DNA of 64,000 nucleotides from Legionella qingyii (GCF_003184185.1 NZ_QHJG01000021.1:24111-88110), one strand, 5' to 3'; shown: positions 46,699-56,318, counted from the stretch's first letter. Program-made: numbers and translations. Notes: generated by a model not told the origin, from the letters alone.

Positions 46699-49167
46699 AT
46701 GTCAGAAAAGAAACCTAAAGTGAAAACCAATTATTCCAAGGAGTCATCCACTCCACCTACAGTTGAATCTAATCCTTCTATTCTTGCAAGCATCTTCAAA
46801 GGATTACCAGGCAATATTTATTGGAAAGATAAAAATGGAGTTTACTTGGGTTGTAATGACAACATGCTGGAAATGACAGGCATGAAATCCATCATTGGGA
46901 AAACAGATTTTGAAATGCCATGGGCCGCATCTGCAGAAACGATTCGTAATAATGATTTAAAAGTTATGGCTCTTAATTCCTCATTAGAGTTGGAGGAGGC
47001 TGGAACCATAGCGAATGGACAACAAGTAGTTGTATTAACCAGAAAAACTCCTCTCCGAGATGAAAATGGTAATGTTATTGGTATTGTTGGCGTTTCATTA
47101 AACATAACCAAACGTAAAAAACAAGAAGCCGATCTCCGATCAAACCAGGAAAAAACACAATCCACCTTGGAAAATATTCTTGCCCACATGCCAGGCCATG
47201 TTTATTGGAAAGACAAAAATGGAGTATATTTAGGCTGTAACAACCGACAGGCTCAGAATTTAGGATTTCAATTTGGTTATGAAATTGTAGGAAAAACTGA
47301 TTTTGATTTGCCTTGGGGTGAGAATCAAGCTGAATTATTTCGCCAAAATGATCTTCATATCATGCAGACCGGTGAAACTGAAATCATTGAAGAAACAGCC
47401 CAAATCGATGGTAAAAAAGCCATTGTTTTAAGTCATAAATCACCAATGCGCAATAAAAAAGGGGAAATTACTGGAGTGTTGGGGATTTCTATTAATATCA
47501 CCGACAGAAAAAAAATTGAAGCAGAGCTCAATATTGCAAAAGAAAAAGCTGAAGCAGCGAGTCTTGCAAAAACAGAATTTCTTGAAAATATGCGTCACGA
47601 CATCCGTACCCCCCTTACTGGCATTGTAGGATTTGCAGATCTCATCAAATCTGAAGCTCAAAGCCCTCGAATTAAAGAATATGCAGATAATCTGGTTGCA
47701 TCAAGCCATGCCCTACTCGATTTTATGGATGATGTGCTTGAAGCCATTCATGTAAGTTCTGGCGAAGTCCCCAAAGTGAGAAAAAAATTCGTCTTGCAAA
47801 AGGTGGCTCAGCATATTATTGATCTTAACAAAGCCAAAGCATTTGCAAAGCACTTGGATTTTTCGCTGGATTTTGATCCCAATATACCAAAATACCTCAT
47901 TGGTGATCCCGTTCGTATCCATCGAATTCTACTTGAATTGATTGCCAATTCGCTGAATTTCACAGACGCTGGTTTTGTGAGATTAACAGCCAAATTAGCA
48001 AAACAGGAAAACCGGGAAGTCATCATTAAATTCATTGTAGAAGATAGCGGTATAGGTATTCCCAAGGATAAACAACAGGAAATTTTTCTACAATTTAAAC
48101 GTTTAACTCCCTCCTACAAAGGAATTTATAAAGGAGCTGGCCTAGGGCTTGCTGTAATCAAACAATTTATTGATGAGTTAGATGGGGAAATATATGTTGA
48201 GAGTACAGTTGCAAAAGGAACAATTTTTACCTGTATCATTCCCTTAAAAACAGCACTTCTTGAAGATGAAACAGGAATTGATAAAGATTTTATTGACTCT
48301 ACTATTCCAAGCTTGGGACAAAAAACCCAAGTCACCGATAAACATCCAGAATCATTGGCAAAACCATTCAAACACCGTATCTTACTTGTTGAAGACAATA
48401 CTATTGCACAAACCATCGCCAAAGAAATGCTTCATCAATGCGGCTGTCAAGTTGATGTAGCAGCCGATGGACAATCGGCGTTACAGCTCTGGAAGAAAAA
48501 TAAGTATGATTTGATTTTTATGGATATCGGTTTACCCGATATGGATGGGTATCAAGTAACGCACCACATTCGTGTACAAGAAATCGCCAAAAACCATCAT
48601 ACTCCCATCATTGCGCTCACGGCTCATATAGGTGAAGAAAATAAGCAACGGTGCATTGAATCAGGGATAAATGCAGTACTTAGCAAGCCACTCACTCAAA
48701 AAAATTGTTGTGATATTTTGAATTCTTTTATTCCGTCTATAGAAAGAAGCACCTCTCCTGAACATGGGATTTTTGATTTACCAACAAAAGAGGAACAACT
48801 TTTTCAGATTGCTGAATTTCCAATACTTGATGTTGAAGAAGGAATTAAAACAACGGGTACAGAAGCCACACTTTGCGGAATGCTCAACCTCATGTTGAGT
48901 CACTCTTTTGTTGAAGATGTAATACTGCTAAAAAGGGCGCATGAGCAAGGCGACTGGGAAAAAATCCAAAAACTTGCCCATAAAATAAAGGGTGGTGTCG
49001 TATATGTTGGTGCCATTCGTTTAAAAATAGCCTGCCAATACTTTGAGTGTTATTGGAAATCAGGTCAACGCGCTTTATTGGAACAGTTATATCAGCAAAT
49101 CCTGCGCGTCATTGAGGAAACCACCTCTGAAATTAGAAAATGGATAAAAACAAAAGCAGCTTATTAA
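46699..49167 (+). CDS. Hybrid histidine kinase (PAS-PAS-HisKA-HATPase-REC-HPt)
   Basis: About 822 residues, no membrane helix, so cytosolic. Two PAS domains (about 25-140 and 155-265) share GNIYWKDKNGVYLGCNDN / GHVYWKDKNGVYLGCNNR, each with a C-terminal VVGVSLNITKRK-type end. H-box LENMRHDIRTPLTG (His ~299), ATP boxes ELIANSLNFTDAG and VEDSGIGIPKD, GAGLGLAVIKQF. Receiver domain with LLVEDNTIAQ and phospho-Asp in IFMDIGLPDMDGY. HPt domain with His in LAHKIKGGV. It is a full phosphorelay chain of the ArcB type; its signal and output regulator are not visible nearby. The two PAS domains arose by internal duplication. Confidence 0.9.
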   Translation: MSEKKPKVKTNYSKESSTPPTVESNPSILASIFKGLPGNIYWKDKNGVYLGCNDNMLEMTGMKSIIGKTDFEMPWAASAETIRNNDLKVMALNSSLELEEAGTIANGQQVVVLTRKTPLRDENGNVIGIVGVSLNITKRKKQEADLRSNQEKTQSTLENILAHMPGHVYWKDKNGVYLGCNNRQAQNLGFQFGYEIVGKTDFDLPWGENQAELFRQNDLHIMQTGETEIIEETAQIDGKKAIVLSHKSPMRNKKGEITGVLGISINITDRKKIEAELNIAKEKAEAASLAKTEFLENMRHDIRTPLTGIVGFADLIKSEAQSPRIKEYADNLVASSHALLDFMDDVLEAIHVSSGEVPKVRKKFVLQKVAQHIIDLNKAKAFAKHLDFSLDFDPNIPKYLIGDPVRIHRILLELIANSLNFTDAGFVRLTAKLAKQENREVIIKFIVEDSGIGIPKDKQQEIFLQFKRLTPSYKGIYKGAGLGLAVIKQFIDELDGEIYVESTVAKGTIFTCIIPLKTALLEDETGIDKDFIDSTIPSLGQKTQVTDKHPESLAKPFKHRILLVEDNTIAQTIAKEMLHQCGCQVDVAADGQSALQLWKKNKYDLIFMDIGLPDMDGYQVTHHIRVQEIAKNHHTPIIALTAHIGEENKQRCIESGINAVLSKPLTQKNCCDILNSFIPSIERSTSPEHGIFDLPTKEEQLFQIAEFPILDVEEGIKTTGTEATLCGMLNLMLSHSFVEDVILLKRAHEQGDWEKIQKLAHKIKGGVVYVGAIRLKIACQYFECYWKSGQRALLEQLYQQILRVIEETTSEIRKWIKTKAAY

Positions 49168-49174
49168 TCAAACG

Positions 49175-49262
49175 TGCCCGGGTGCAGCGCAGCAGAACCC
49201 AGGATTGAGAAGTTTTATCCATACCCCCAAAATCGAATTCTGCTGCACACAAGGCTACAACA
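49175..49262. repeat. REP-like palindrome
   Basis: GCCCGGGTGCAGCGCAGCAGAACCC facing TTCTGCTGCACACAAGGC around a ~40-bp centre. Same family as 8800-8875. Between convergent genes. Confidence 0.6.
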
Positions 49263-49275
49263 ATATGAATGAAGT

Positions 49276-50049
49276 TCAAAAACTGCCAACTACCGACTCA
49301 TTTTCTGAAACAACTTCTTGAATCACTTTCAAGTTATCTACTGTTGTTTTCGCAGGATATTTTTTAAATCGAAGTGCAACAGGCCTTAAGTAGTTTGGAT
49401 AATAAGGCTTTATCAAATACTCGTAAGTAGCAGCCATCGCCTTATTTCTTCCACTGGGATAAACTTCGAAATCATAAGCTTTCTCTGTCCACAGACACAT
49501 CACAGAGCATTCCTCAATCAAATAATCAAGACAGAGGTTAAATGCTCGTTCATGATCGACATCCGCAGCAGAAAATCGGCTCAAGTATCGAGTTAAAAAT
49601 TCATCGATGTTGGAATGAATTGCATTACGAAATGATTCATTGGAGTGATATTCCTTTTGCACACGCATATGAGTCTTAATGTAATTTTGACTGTTATACC
49701 AATCATCCCAGCGCATAATTTCAAAAGGAATGGTTAATTCATTATAAGCCATTTCATTCCGCTTCAACCATTCCTCCCCTTCTTGTACAGCTAACCGATA
49801 TAATTCATCTGGTGCTGCATAATTCATGATACCGATAGTATGACGTTGGACACTATCATCAACAAGAATGGTACACTGCTTAAATGAGGCGTTAATTAGT
49901 TTAATAACCGCTGCAAATTTTTCACCCTCATGAATTGATTGTCCGACACTAATGGGCATAAGACAAGAAGACCGAGGAAAGAGTTTTCGTTCTTCTACTG
50001 GGTTTTCTCTAAAGGAAGCCTTAACAATCCTATTATCAATTAAGCTCAT
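49276..50049 (-). CDS. tRNA-dependent cyclodipeptide synthase
   Basis: About 257 residues. CDPSs use two aminoacyl-tRNAs to make a diketopiperazine. Family features: CLMPISVGQSIHEGEKF with the nucleophile Ser (Ser34, like Ser37 of AlbC), INASFKQCTILVDDSVQRH, EGEEWLKRNE, IMRWDDWYN, the YLIEE pair (Tyr178/Glu182 of AlbC) in CLDYLIEECSVM, and VYPSGRN with the Tyr of the pocket. There is no cyclodipeptide oxidase, P450 or methyltransferase beside it, so the product may be used unmodified. ATG at 50049 with GAGG upstream; a TTG three codons earlier is rejected. It lies divergent from the OTU gene. Confidence 0.8.
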   Translation of the reverse strand: MSLIDNRIVKASFRENPVEERKLFPRSSCLMPISVGQSIHEGEKFAAVIKLINASFKQCTILVDDSVQRHTIGIMNYAAPDELYRLAVQEGEEWLKRNEMAYNELTIPFEIMRWDDWYNSQNYIKTHMRVQKEYHSNESFRNAIHSNIDEFLTRYLSRFSAADVDHERAFNLCLDYLIEECSVMCLWTEKAYDFEVYPSGRNKAMAATYEYLIKPYYPNYLRPVALRFKKYPAKTTVDNLKVIQEVVSENESVVGSF

Positions 50050-50238
50050 GCTCCTCAACCTCCCTTGAATCGCTTGTTACTATAATTTGCATAAAAATAA
50101 ACCATATTTTATTTAAAAAAATCATTTTGTCTTCTAATTAGACACCAGCAAGGCATCGATCACATAATAATTACTTAATGTTAATATTGTATAATTTGTG
50201 TAATATATGTAAATATAAATCCTAAAAGCGAGTGTAAA

Positions 50239-51372
50239 ATGTCTTATAGAATAGATAATTCCGGTGGCGGTGACTGTGGATTTTATGCTTTTGCAATAGG
50301 CTTAATCAACACCATTCAAAACGAATACTCCCTCCACGGAAAAAGCAAGACATATGAACGATGGAATACTGAAGGTCTTCATAACGTTAGTTTGCAAGAA
50401 ATTCTGGAAGTTGATTTAAATCAGTTATATCACTCACCCAGAACTTATAAAAATCAACTTTTATTCATGTTACAGATGTCGTTAAGAAATATCGCCTTTA
50501 ATGTGTACAAGAATGAACTGTTTAATAGAATCAAAGGAGAAGAAGTATTACAAGACCATCGAGCTAAAATTGAAGCAACCCCCATATTTGGTAAATTTAG
50601 AGAATTGGTAGACTTTTATTTACATAATAAAGGTTCTCTCGCTGAAATAAGACAATTTAATGAATTAGCTTTATCTCCTGAAGTTCTAATCTTAGCAGAA
50701 AGAACCGCTCAAACATTACAAGTAAAACTCCAAAAACCATCTGCGGATAGCCCAGAACAAATTGAACTCGAGCATGTAAAAAATGTAGTACTGCATGATG
50801 TGATGTCTGCAGGCAAAGAAAATCCTGATTCAGTAATTCTAAAAGGAGTAGAAAAAATTAGGGAACAAGGAAGATGGGCAACACATGATGATTTAAAAGA
50901 AATCGCAGCGCATCTTGATGTTAATCTTTATGTCGTAGGTAAAGAAAATGGGGTTACTCTTCCTGATCGCCCCACTATTTGTCTAAATAATGAGGGTAAT
51001 GCACATTGGACTACCAATGTTGAACAATTAGCACCTAAAGAGGAGCATGTTGCTACACCTCCTGTACCTAAGAAACCCCAAGAACAAATAAAAGAAGAAG
51101 AATTTTTCTCTAAAAAAGAAGAACAAGTGATTGTTGCAACGGTAAGTACCCAAGGTGAAGAAGATAAAGTTGATCTTTACCGAAAAAATATAAAAGAACT
51201 CATTCAGGCGGCATCGACTCAGGGTTTGTTTTCCCAAGTTAAAAATAAGATTGATGTTGATAAGATTGATACAGCAGAAGCTCTTAAAAATGAATGGGGT
51301 GAGCAAATAGAATCCGATGCGGATTTTGCTGCACGCTTACAAGAAGCAGAATTAAGACGTGTTCTAGGCTAA
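50239..51372 (+). CDS. OTU-like cysteine protease, putative effector deubiquitinase
   Basis: 377 residues. The OTU catalytic Cys block is at the very N-terminus: NSGGGDCGFYAFAIG with Cys13. A helical insertion (~60-190) separates it from GRWATHDDLKEIAAHLDVNLYVVG split here into its two known parts (GRWATHDDL and LDVNLYVV) and the catalytic His in NEGNAHWTTNV (His256). A Pro/Glu-rich linker follows. The end, DADFAARLQEAELRRVLG, resembles a ubiquitin-interacting motif. Legionella have known OTU-type deubiquitinases with long helical insertions between Cys and His (Lot family), and this one has the same layout. I infer a Dot/Icm effector that cuts host ubiquitin chains. Confidence 0.72.
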   Translation: MSYRIDNSGGGDCGFYAFAIGLINTIQNEYSLHGKSKTYERWNTEGLHNVSLQEILEVDLNQLYHSPRTYKNQLLFMLQMSLRNIAFNVYKNELFNRIKGEEVLQDHRAKIEATPIFGKFRELVDFYLHNKGSLAEIRQFNELALSPEVLILAERTAQTLQVKLQKPSADSPEQIELEHVKNVVLHDVMSAGKENPDSVILKGVEKIREQGRWATHDDLKEIAAHLDVNLYVVGKENGVTLPDRPTICLNNEGNAHWTTNVEQLAPKEEHVATPPVPKKPQEQIKEEEFFSKKEEQVIVATVSTQGEEDKVDLYRKNIKELIQAASTQGLFSQVKNKIDVDKIDTAEALKNEWGEQIESDADFAARLQEAELRRVLG

Positions 51373-51496
51373 AAGTCACTCTTTTTTACTCATGGATGCT
51401 TAATCCTCTACTCTCTATATTTATGATTCAACTTGTCATATTGGTCTATCTTAACTATTTTATAAAAATTACCTATCTTATTAAGGTATTTTCCTG

Positions 51497-51994
51497 ATGA
51501 GCAACATTCAACGCTTTATCACAGCCCAACAAGGACAAGATATGTATGTTTCATTCCAGCAAGCTTATACTGAACTCGAAGCTGGAAGCAAACAAAGCCA
51601 CTGGATATGGCATATCTTTCCTCAGTTGAAACAGCTTGGATTCAGTTCAATTGCGCAACATTTTGGTATTGTTGATTTCAAGGAAGCGTGTGCCTATTTG
51701 CAAAATGAAGCGCTTTTCCGCAATTATCATGCAATTGCTCAACTAGTAGAACAACAATTAAAAAAAACGATTTCTGTCTTGACACTCATGCATGGAGAGG
51801 TTGATACCAAAAAGCTGGTATCAAGCCTCACCTTATTTCGAGAGGCAGCTTCGTTTCTTTTGCATCAAGGCGATACATCTCAGGACTTTGCAGCACTAGT
51901 AAGTTGCTGCGAACAAATTCTTAAAGAAACCACAAAACAAGGTTATGCTCCCTGTGAACTAACGCTTGATTTCGTGCGCAAGCAAAAAAATTAA
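51497..51994 (+). CDS. DUF1810 family protein
   Basis: 165 residues. IQRFITAQQGQDMYVSFQQA, ELEAGSKQSHWIWHIFPQLK, GFSSIAQHFGI and EACAYLQNEALFRNY match DUF1810 (YfeY/calpastatin-like name in old annotations). Cytosolic, function unknown. Close relatives usually have HWMWFIFPQ and HP.L after the AYL; the LQNE change is minor. Confidence 0.8.
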   Translation: MSNIQRFITAQQGQDMYVSFQQAYTELEAGSKQSHWIWHIFPQLKQLGFSSIAQHFGIVDFKEACAYLQNEALFRNYHAIAQLVEQQLKKTISVLTLMHGEVDTKKLVSSLTLFREAASFLLHQGDTSQDFAALVSCCEQILKETTKQGYAPCELTLDFVRKQKN

Positions 51995-52156
51995 TCCTCA
52001 TGATCAAGATAAATTAAAAATTTCAAGGCTCATTAGATATCTCTTATCGATTAGTTAACTCTGACGATAAGCATCAATTAATAGGATTCATTTTTCTTTA
52101 ATCATTCTGGTGTATACTATAAATATTGAATCATAAACAATATTCGAGATATTTCT

Positions 52157-52804
52157 ATGCAAGCGAAGTTAAATGATGAAAAAAAAGCTGCGGAAACGCG
52201 ATATTATGAACTAGTTGCCGCCTTGGAAGCCATGAATAAAGCACAACAGAATTTATTATTTGACATTCAGCCTAATGAAACTTTATTTAAAAAACTGAAT
52301 GAGCAGGGTCAAGTTGCTCCTCTTTATGTTGAATTTGTATCCAAAAATTCAGGAGCTAAATTTACGATAGAGAATAAATTTTTCCCCCATAGCTGGGTTG
52401 TCACAACACCAGAAAATGCAACCAAAGAAGAATTAGACTATGTAAGGGATCTAACCCTGGAAGCCATTGCACATCCTCAAAATGCACCAGAGGGCTACCA
52501 ACCTAAACTTTTAGCGTTCTTCCCTGATAACACGCCCCCAGAGCAGATTAGAGAGTTCATTAAATCGGCCGAAGAAAAAGGAATAGAAGTTAATTTATTT
52601 ATTGGAAAAAAATCAGAGTATGACAAAATCTCTCAGGAGCACTCACAAAAAACAAGAGAAGCTATTGAATCAGGGAATCGGGATAAGCTTCCTGGATGGG
52701 ATGGGTATATGAAGATGATTAGCCGGAGTGATGGAGGAAAAAAAGGTCAAGAAATGCTAAGGGAACTTCACGCAGAACCGACAAGCTCCTTAAGCAACAA
52801 TTGA
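52157..52804 (+). CDS. Hypothetical protein, possible effector
   Basis: 215 residues, no signal peptide or membrane helix. Starts with a charged coiled segment (KLNDEKKAAETRYYELVAAL), then a small alpha/beta part (PLYVEFVSKNSGAKFTI, PKLLAFFPDNTPPEQIREF, KGIEVNLFIGKKSEYD), and a Ser-rich end (ELHAEPTSSLSNN) with Glu residues before it, as in Dot/Icm signals. Not recognised. Confidence 0.5.
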   Translation: MQAKLNDEKKAAETRYYELVAALEAMNKAQQNLLFDIQPNETLFKKLNEQGQVAPLYVEFVSKNSGAKFTIENKFFPHSWVVTTPENATKEELDYVRDLTLEAIAHPQNAPEGYQPKLLAFFPDNTPPEQIREFIKSAEEKGIEVNLFIGKKSEYDKISQEHSQKTREAIESGNRDKLPGWDGYMKMISRSDGGKKGQEMLRELHAEPTSSLSNN

Positions 52805-52953
52805 CAATTTACTATTTCTTATTTATCAATTTTAGCTGTGGTTCCTGACACAAACACTATAATATGATCAAGAGATTCAACTTTGATTAGTTCAGTACTG
52901 CTAGCTGTTATAAAATTGAAGGATTGCCGTTAAACATTTAACATACCTTTTTT

Positions 52954-54444
52954 ATGGATTGGCTTGATTTGATTCCTTATATTCATCGTAGTTCCTACTT
53001 AAAATTACCTTCTAATTTTTATGAGGTGATTGAGCCAACGCCGATTACAGATCCCTATTTAGTTAAGTTTAATCATGAATTAGCTTCCTATCTTTGTGCG
53101 CCACATTCCTCTTCAGCTCCCGAACAAGACATCATCTCTTTTTATGCAGGAAACACAGTCCCCGCGCACCTTAAAAGCATCGCATTAGCTTATGCAGGAC
53201 ATCAGTTTGGATACTATGTTCCTCTTTTGGGAGATGGTCGCGCCGTATTACTTGGTGAAATACATTGTGAAGATGGAACACGATGGGATATTCAGCTCAA
53301 AGGGTCTGGAAAAACAATGTTTTCACGCACAGGTGATGGGAGAGCGCCACTTTCTGCGGTATTAAGAGAATATCTGATCAGTGAAGCAATGCATGGATTA
53401 AATATTCCAACCACGCGTTGTTTGGCTGCGATTGCAAGTAAAGAAAAAATCTATCGCCAAAATGGTCCAGTACCCATGGGGGTTGTAACACGGGTTGCAT
53501 CAAGTAGTTTAAGGGTAGGCTCTTTTGAATATGCTGCGGCTCAAAAAGATGATCAGTTACTTAGATCTTTAGCTAACTATGCTCTTGAACGACACTATCC
53601 TGAACTTTTAACCAGTGCAAACCCCTATCTTGAATTATTTAAAAAAGTTGTTGATCGCCAAGCCTATCTTATTGCTGAATGGATGGGAGTAGGTTTTATT
53701 CATGGAGTCATGAATACTGATAATATGACTATATCTGGCGAAACAATTGATTATGGTCCCTGTGCTTTTATGGATGAATTTGACTTTGGTACGGTATTTA
53801 GCTCTATTGATCTTGCGGGTCGTTATGCATTTGGAAATCAAGCCTCCATAGCAAAATGGAATTTGGCGCAATTTAGTCTAGCTTTACTGCCATTATTTAA
53901 AAATGAGAAAGCACTGCAACAAATGCAAGAAGCACTTAACTTATTCACAGAGCGCTTCTCCCTATATTGGAATAAAAAAATAAGAGAAAAGTTAGGTCTT
54001 TTCGATGAAAATGTGCAACCGGTGGAACTTATTAAACAGTTCTTCGGTATGTTACAACAATATAAACCCGATTTTACAAATACTTTTCGTCTGCTGAGTC
54101 ACGCCATTGATTGTGAGCGCTATCAGAACGATTTAATAAAAGCATTAGGGAATCAACCCAACAGCAAACTGTGGGTTTCTGATTGGTTGAATTGTATCAA
54201 ACAACAAAAAATTGAGATCAATGAAATAAAAAACAAGATGAATCGGGTAAATCCCGCCTATATTCCCAGAAACCACTTAATTGAAAATGCAATCCGCGAT
54301 TTTGTTGAAAACAACGACAGCACTCTTATGGATAGCCTTTTATCAGTCTTGAAAAATCCATTTCATCAACAAGAAGGGACAGAAAACTTACAATGTTTAC
54401 CATTGCCTCATGAGCGAGTTCATCAAACCTTCTGCGGCACTTAA
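52954..54444 (+). CDS. selO: Protein adenylyltransferase SelO (YdiU)
   Basis: 496 residues, normal length. SelO is a pseudokinase that transfers AMP to Ser/Thr/Tyr of proteins. Blocks: YAGHQFGYYVPLLGDGRAVLL, WDIQLKGSGKTMFSRTGDG with the Lys, APLSAVLREYLISEAMHGL, MGVVTRVASSSLRVGSFE, GVMNTDNMTISGETIDYGPCAF with the metal-binding Asn and Asp. The terminus QTFCGT ends in a Cys near the place where eukaryotic SelO has selenocysteine. No good SD visible. Confidence 0.92.
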   Translation: MDWLDLIPYIHRSSYLKLPSNFYEVIEPTPITDPYLVKFNHELASYLCAPHSSSAPEQDIISFYAGNTVPAHLKSIALAYAGHQFGYYVPLLGDGRAVLLGEIHCEDGTRWDIQLKGSGKTMFSRTGDGRAPLSAVLREYLISEAMHGLNIPTTRCLAAIASKEKIYRQNGPVPMGVVTRVASSSLRVGSFEYAAAQKDDQLLRSLANYALERHYPELLTSANPYLELFKKVVDRQAYLIAEWMGVGFIHGVMNTDNMTISGETIDYGPCAFMDEFDFGTVFSSIDLAGRYAFGNQASIAKWNLAQFSLALLPLFKNEKALQQMQEALNLFTERFSLYWNKKIREKLGLFDENVQPVELIKQFFGMLQQYKPDFTNTFRLLSHAIDCERYQNDLIKALGNQPNSKLWVSDWLNCIKQQKIEINEIKNKMNRVNPAYIPRNHLIENAIRDFVENNDSTLMDSLLSVLKNPFHQQEGTENLQCLPLPHERVHQTFCGT

Positions 54445-54475
54445 GTAGCCCGGGTGCACCCAAGCTACACAAGAA
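54444..54475. repeat. Short REP-like remnant
   Basis: GTAGCCCGGGTGCACCCAAGCTAC has outer arms GTAGC/GCTAC and the GGGTGCACCC centre of the REP family. It lies between convergent genes and may act as a hairpin. Confidence 0.5.
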
Positions 54476-54479
54476 CAAT

Positions 54480-55004
54480 TTAAAGTACTTTTTGATAAAG
54501 AATTTCTTTTAATAAAGCACCATCCTCGTAAAACTCCTCTAATTTGGTTGAGTTCGTGGCTTCAAAACCCAAAGCATCATAGAATTTTCGCGCTTGAATA
54601 TTGTCTTCAAATACCCATAAAAGTATTTTTTTATATCCCTGGTTTGCTAGCTCAGAAATTGCCGCCATGCATAATTGGGTACCCAATCCCATACGCCAGT
54701 AATCGGGATGCAAATAAATCGCACTGATTTGGCCCATTGAACCATCTGCACTAAAATCACGGAAAGGGCAAATACTCGCAAAACCAATAATTTGATTATG
54801 AATTTCCATGACCAATACTTTTACTTCTTGTTCTATCAAGTCATGCCACTGCCGAGTTCGCTCACTTAGAGACAAATTTTGTAATATAATTTCTGGAATG
54901 AAATCTCGATACATCTTTTGCCAGGAATAGATATGAATTTGTGCTATAGCCTCGGCATCGTCTAATGTCGCGGTTCTGATATTGGGCGTTACATTTTTAA
55001 TCAT
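54480..55004 (-). CDS. GNAT family N-acetyltransferase
   Basis: 174 residues. NIRTATLDDAEAIAQIHIYSW at the N-terminus, GQISAIYLHPDYWRMGLGTQL with the acetyl-CoA loop (R.G.G), and LLWVFEDNIQARKFYDALGF are standard GNAT blocks. Acceptor unknown; similar to small-molecule or ribosomal-protein acetylases. Full length. Confidence 0.82.
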   Translation of the reverse strand: MIKNVTPNIRTATLDDAEAIAQIHIYSWQKMYRDFIPEIILQNLSLSERTRQWHDLIEQEVKVLVMEIHNQIIGFASICPFRDFSADGSMGQISAIYLHPDYWRMGLGTQLCMAAISELANQGYKKILLWVFEDNIQARKFYDALGFEATNSTKLEEFYEDGALLKEILYQKVL

Positions 55005-55141
55005 AATAAAAAACCTTAAAGACGCGATTAATTTCTATTAGCCAATAAATTATTCACGTTTTTTAAAATTCAACTTTAGCTAACCTAATATGTGATATGC
55101 TATGTTAGAATGGAAAAATTGTCACTAAAAAGGATTTAGTC

Positions 55142-55643
55142 ATGGCCTATAATCAAAAAGAAAGAACAAATTTTCATCGGTGCTTTAGCCTTATTTATCT
55201 CATCAATAGCCAATGCAGAAAAAGTCACTAGCGATGTCTCTACCACAAATGGAACATCGATAGGAAAAGTCGTTTTTGAAGATGGCAAGTATGGGTTACT
55301 TATCACCCCGCAACTGACTGGACTTCCTGCTGGCATTCACGGTTTTCATATCCATGAACATCCTGATTGTGGTGATCATGCCAAAAATGCTGGTACGCAC
55401 CTAGATCCAGCGAACACCCAAAAGCATCTTGGCCCATATGGCCAAGGTCATTTAGGTGATTTACCTGTATTGATTGTTGATAGTAATGGAGAAGCTAATG
55501 TGCCCACATTAGCACCTCGTTTAACAACTAAAGATATTAAAGGACACTCCATTATGGTTCATGCAGGCGGAGATAATTACAGCGATAATCCTCCTTTAGG
55601 AGGTGGTGGTGAGCGTATAGCATGTGGAAAAATCCCTTCTTAG
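55142..55643 (+). pseudogene. sodC: Cu/Zn superoxide dismutase with frameshift in the signal peptide
   Basis: The mature enzyme is intact: copper ligands in HGFHIHEHPDC, zinc region KNAGTHLDP and GPYGQGHLGDLP, HSIMVHAGGDNYSD, and ERIACGKI. It destroys superoxide in the periplasm. The only ATG with a good SD (AGGA, 7 nt) is at 55142, but it is one base out of frame: the signal peptide (KKEQIFIGALALFISSIANA) starts after an A5 run (about 55154-55158). Deleting one A gives MAYNQKKEQIF.. in frame. No ATG, GTG or TTG exists in the SodC frame before the mature part. Either a real inactivation, a slippage-controlled gene, or a sequencing error. Confidence 0.85.
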
Positions 55644-55665
55644 TTACAAGAAAATAACGTTTATC

Positions 55666-55695
55666 ATCCGGATTCAGATATACTCTAATCCGGAT
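55666..55695 (+). terminator. Hairpin after sodC
   Basis: ATCCGGATT (55666-55674) pairs with AATCCGGAT (55687-55695). A T6 run follows only ~20 bp later, so termination strength is uncertain. Confidence 0.5.
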
Positions 55696-55787
55696 TAGCC
55701 CCGTCTAGTTAGTTTTTTTAATTAAAGTATTTCCTTTTTTTTTATTAATTGGCATGATACGCGCCAAAATAATAATAAGGAAATGTG

Positions 55788-56276
55788 ATGTCCGTTTTTT
55801 TTTCAGAAGTCAAATCAAGTTGGAATGATTATTCTCACCTGAGAACCAAATACACCAATTTAATTCCTATACCGAATCCATCCTATTTTCAACCAATTCA
55901 TGATATAACTCACTTTACTAACTTACTTGTGCGCCCTATCCACAGCCCCCTTTGGTTAGGTGTCAATGCGTTATTGCTCTTTTTGAAAAGCTTCATTTAT
56001 TTAGCCGCTACTGCATTATTACTGGTACCTGCTTTATTGCTAGCAGTTTTTGCACCCAAATCAAGGCTTAGCCCAAATACTTGCTCTTCATTTCAAAAAG
56101 CTGCGGCAAATACGGTTGTTGATGCAACCATGGGCATTATTGCAACCTGTGCAACCCTCGCCTCTATTGTTTTTAATCCAATCTATCTACTAACTCGATG
56201 TCTAAGTACTGTGGTAAAGCACTTAAGTGATGTCACTGAATCGTGTTGTGGATTTCCTATTGCACGGTTTAATTAG
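55788..56276 (+). CDS. Hypothetical membrane protein
   Basis: 162 residues from the ATG at 55788 (AGGA 7 nt upstream; a GTG one codon earlier is rejected). Two long hydrophobic stretches: LWLGVNALLLFLKSFIYLAA + TALLLVPALLLAVFA, and VVDATMGIIATCATLASIVF with NPIYLLTRC. Legionella genomes carry many such proteins with a PIHS/NP(I/L)YLLTR motif. Function unknown. Confidence 0.55.
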   Translation: MSVFFSEVKSSWNDYSHLRTKYTNLIPIPNPSYFQPIHDITHFTNLLVRPIHSPLWLGVNALLLFLKSFIYLAATALLLVPALLLAVFAPKSRLSPNTCSSFQKAAANTVVDATMGIIATCATLASIVFNPIYLLTRCLSTVVKHLSDVTESCCGFPIARFN

Positions 56277-56278
56277 GT

Positions 56279-56318
56279 CAGGACTTACGAAAACCTCCAA
56301 GGTCGAGGCAAAATTTAA
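56279..56318. mobile_element. Left end of the MITE family
   Basis: CAGGACTTACGAAAACCTCC and the next ~18 bp (AAGGTCGAGGCAAAA) equal the left end of the elements at 34909 and 61796. The rest of the element is not recognisable; an unrelated inverted pair ATGAAGCG/CGCTTCAT follows to about 56390. Truncated or diverged copy. Confidence 0.6.

Noticed and set aside
49175..49262. Intrinsic terminator for the hybrid kinase gene
   Set aside because: The palindrome has a ~40-bp centre and no T-run; it belongs to the REP family instead.
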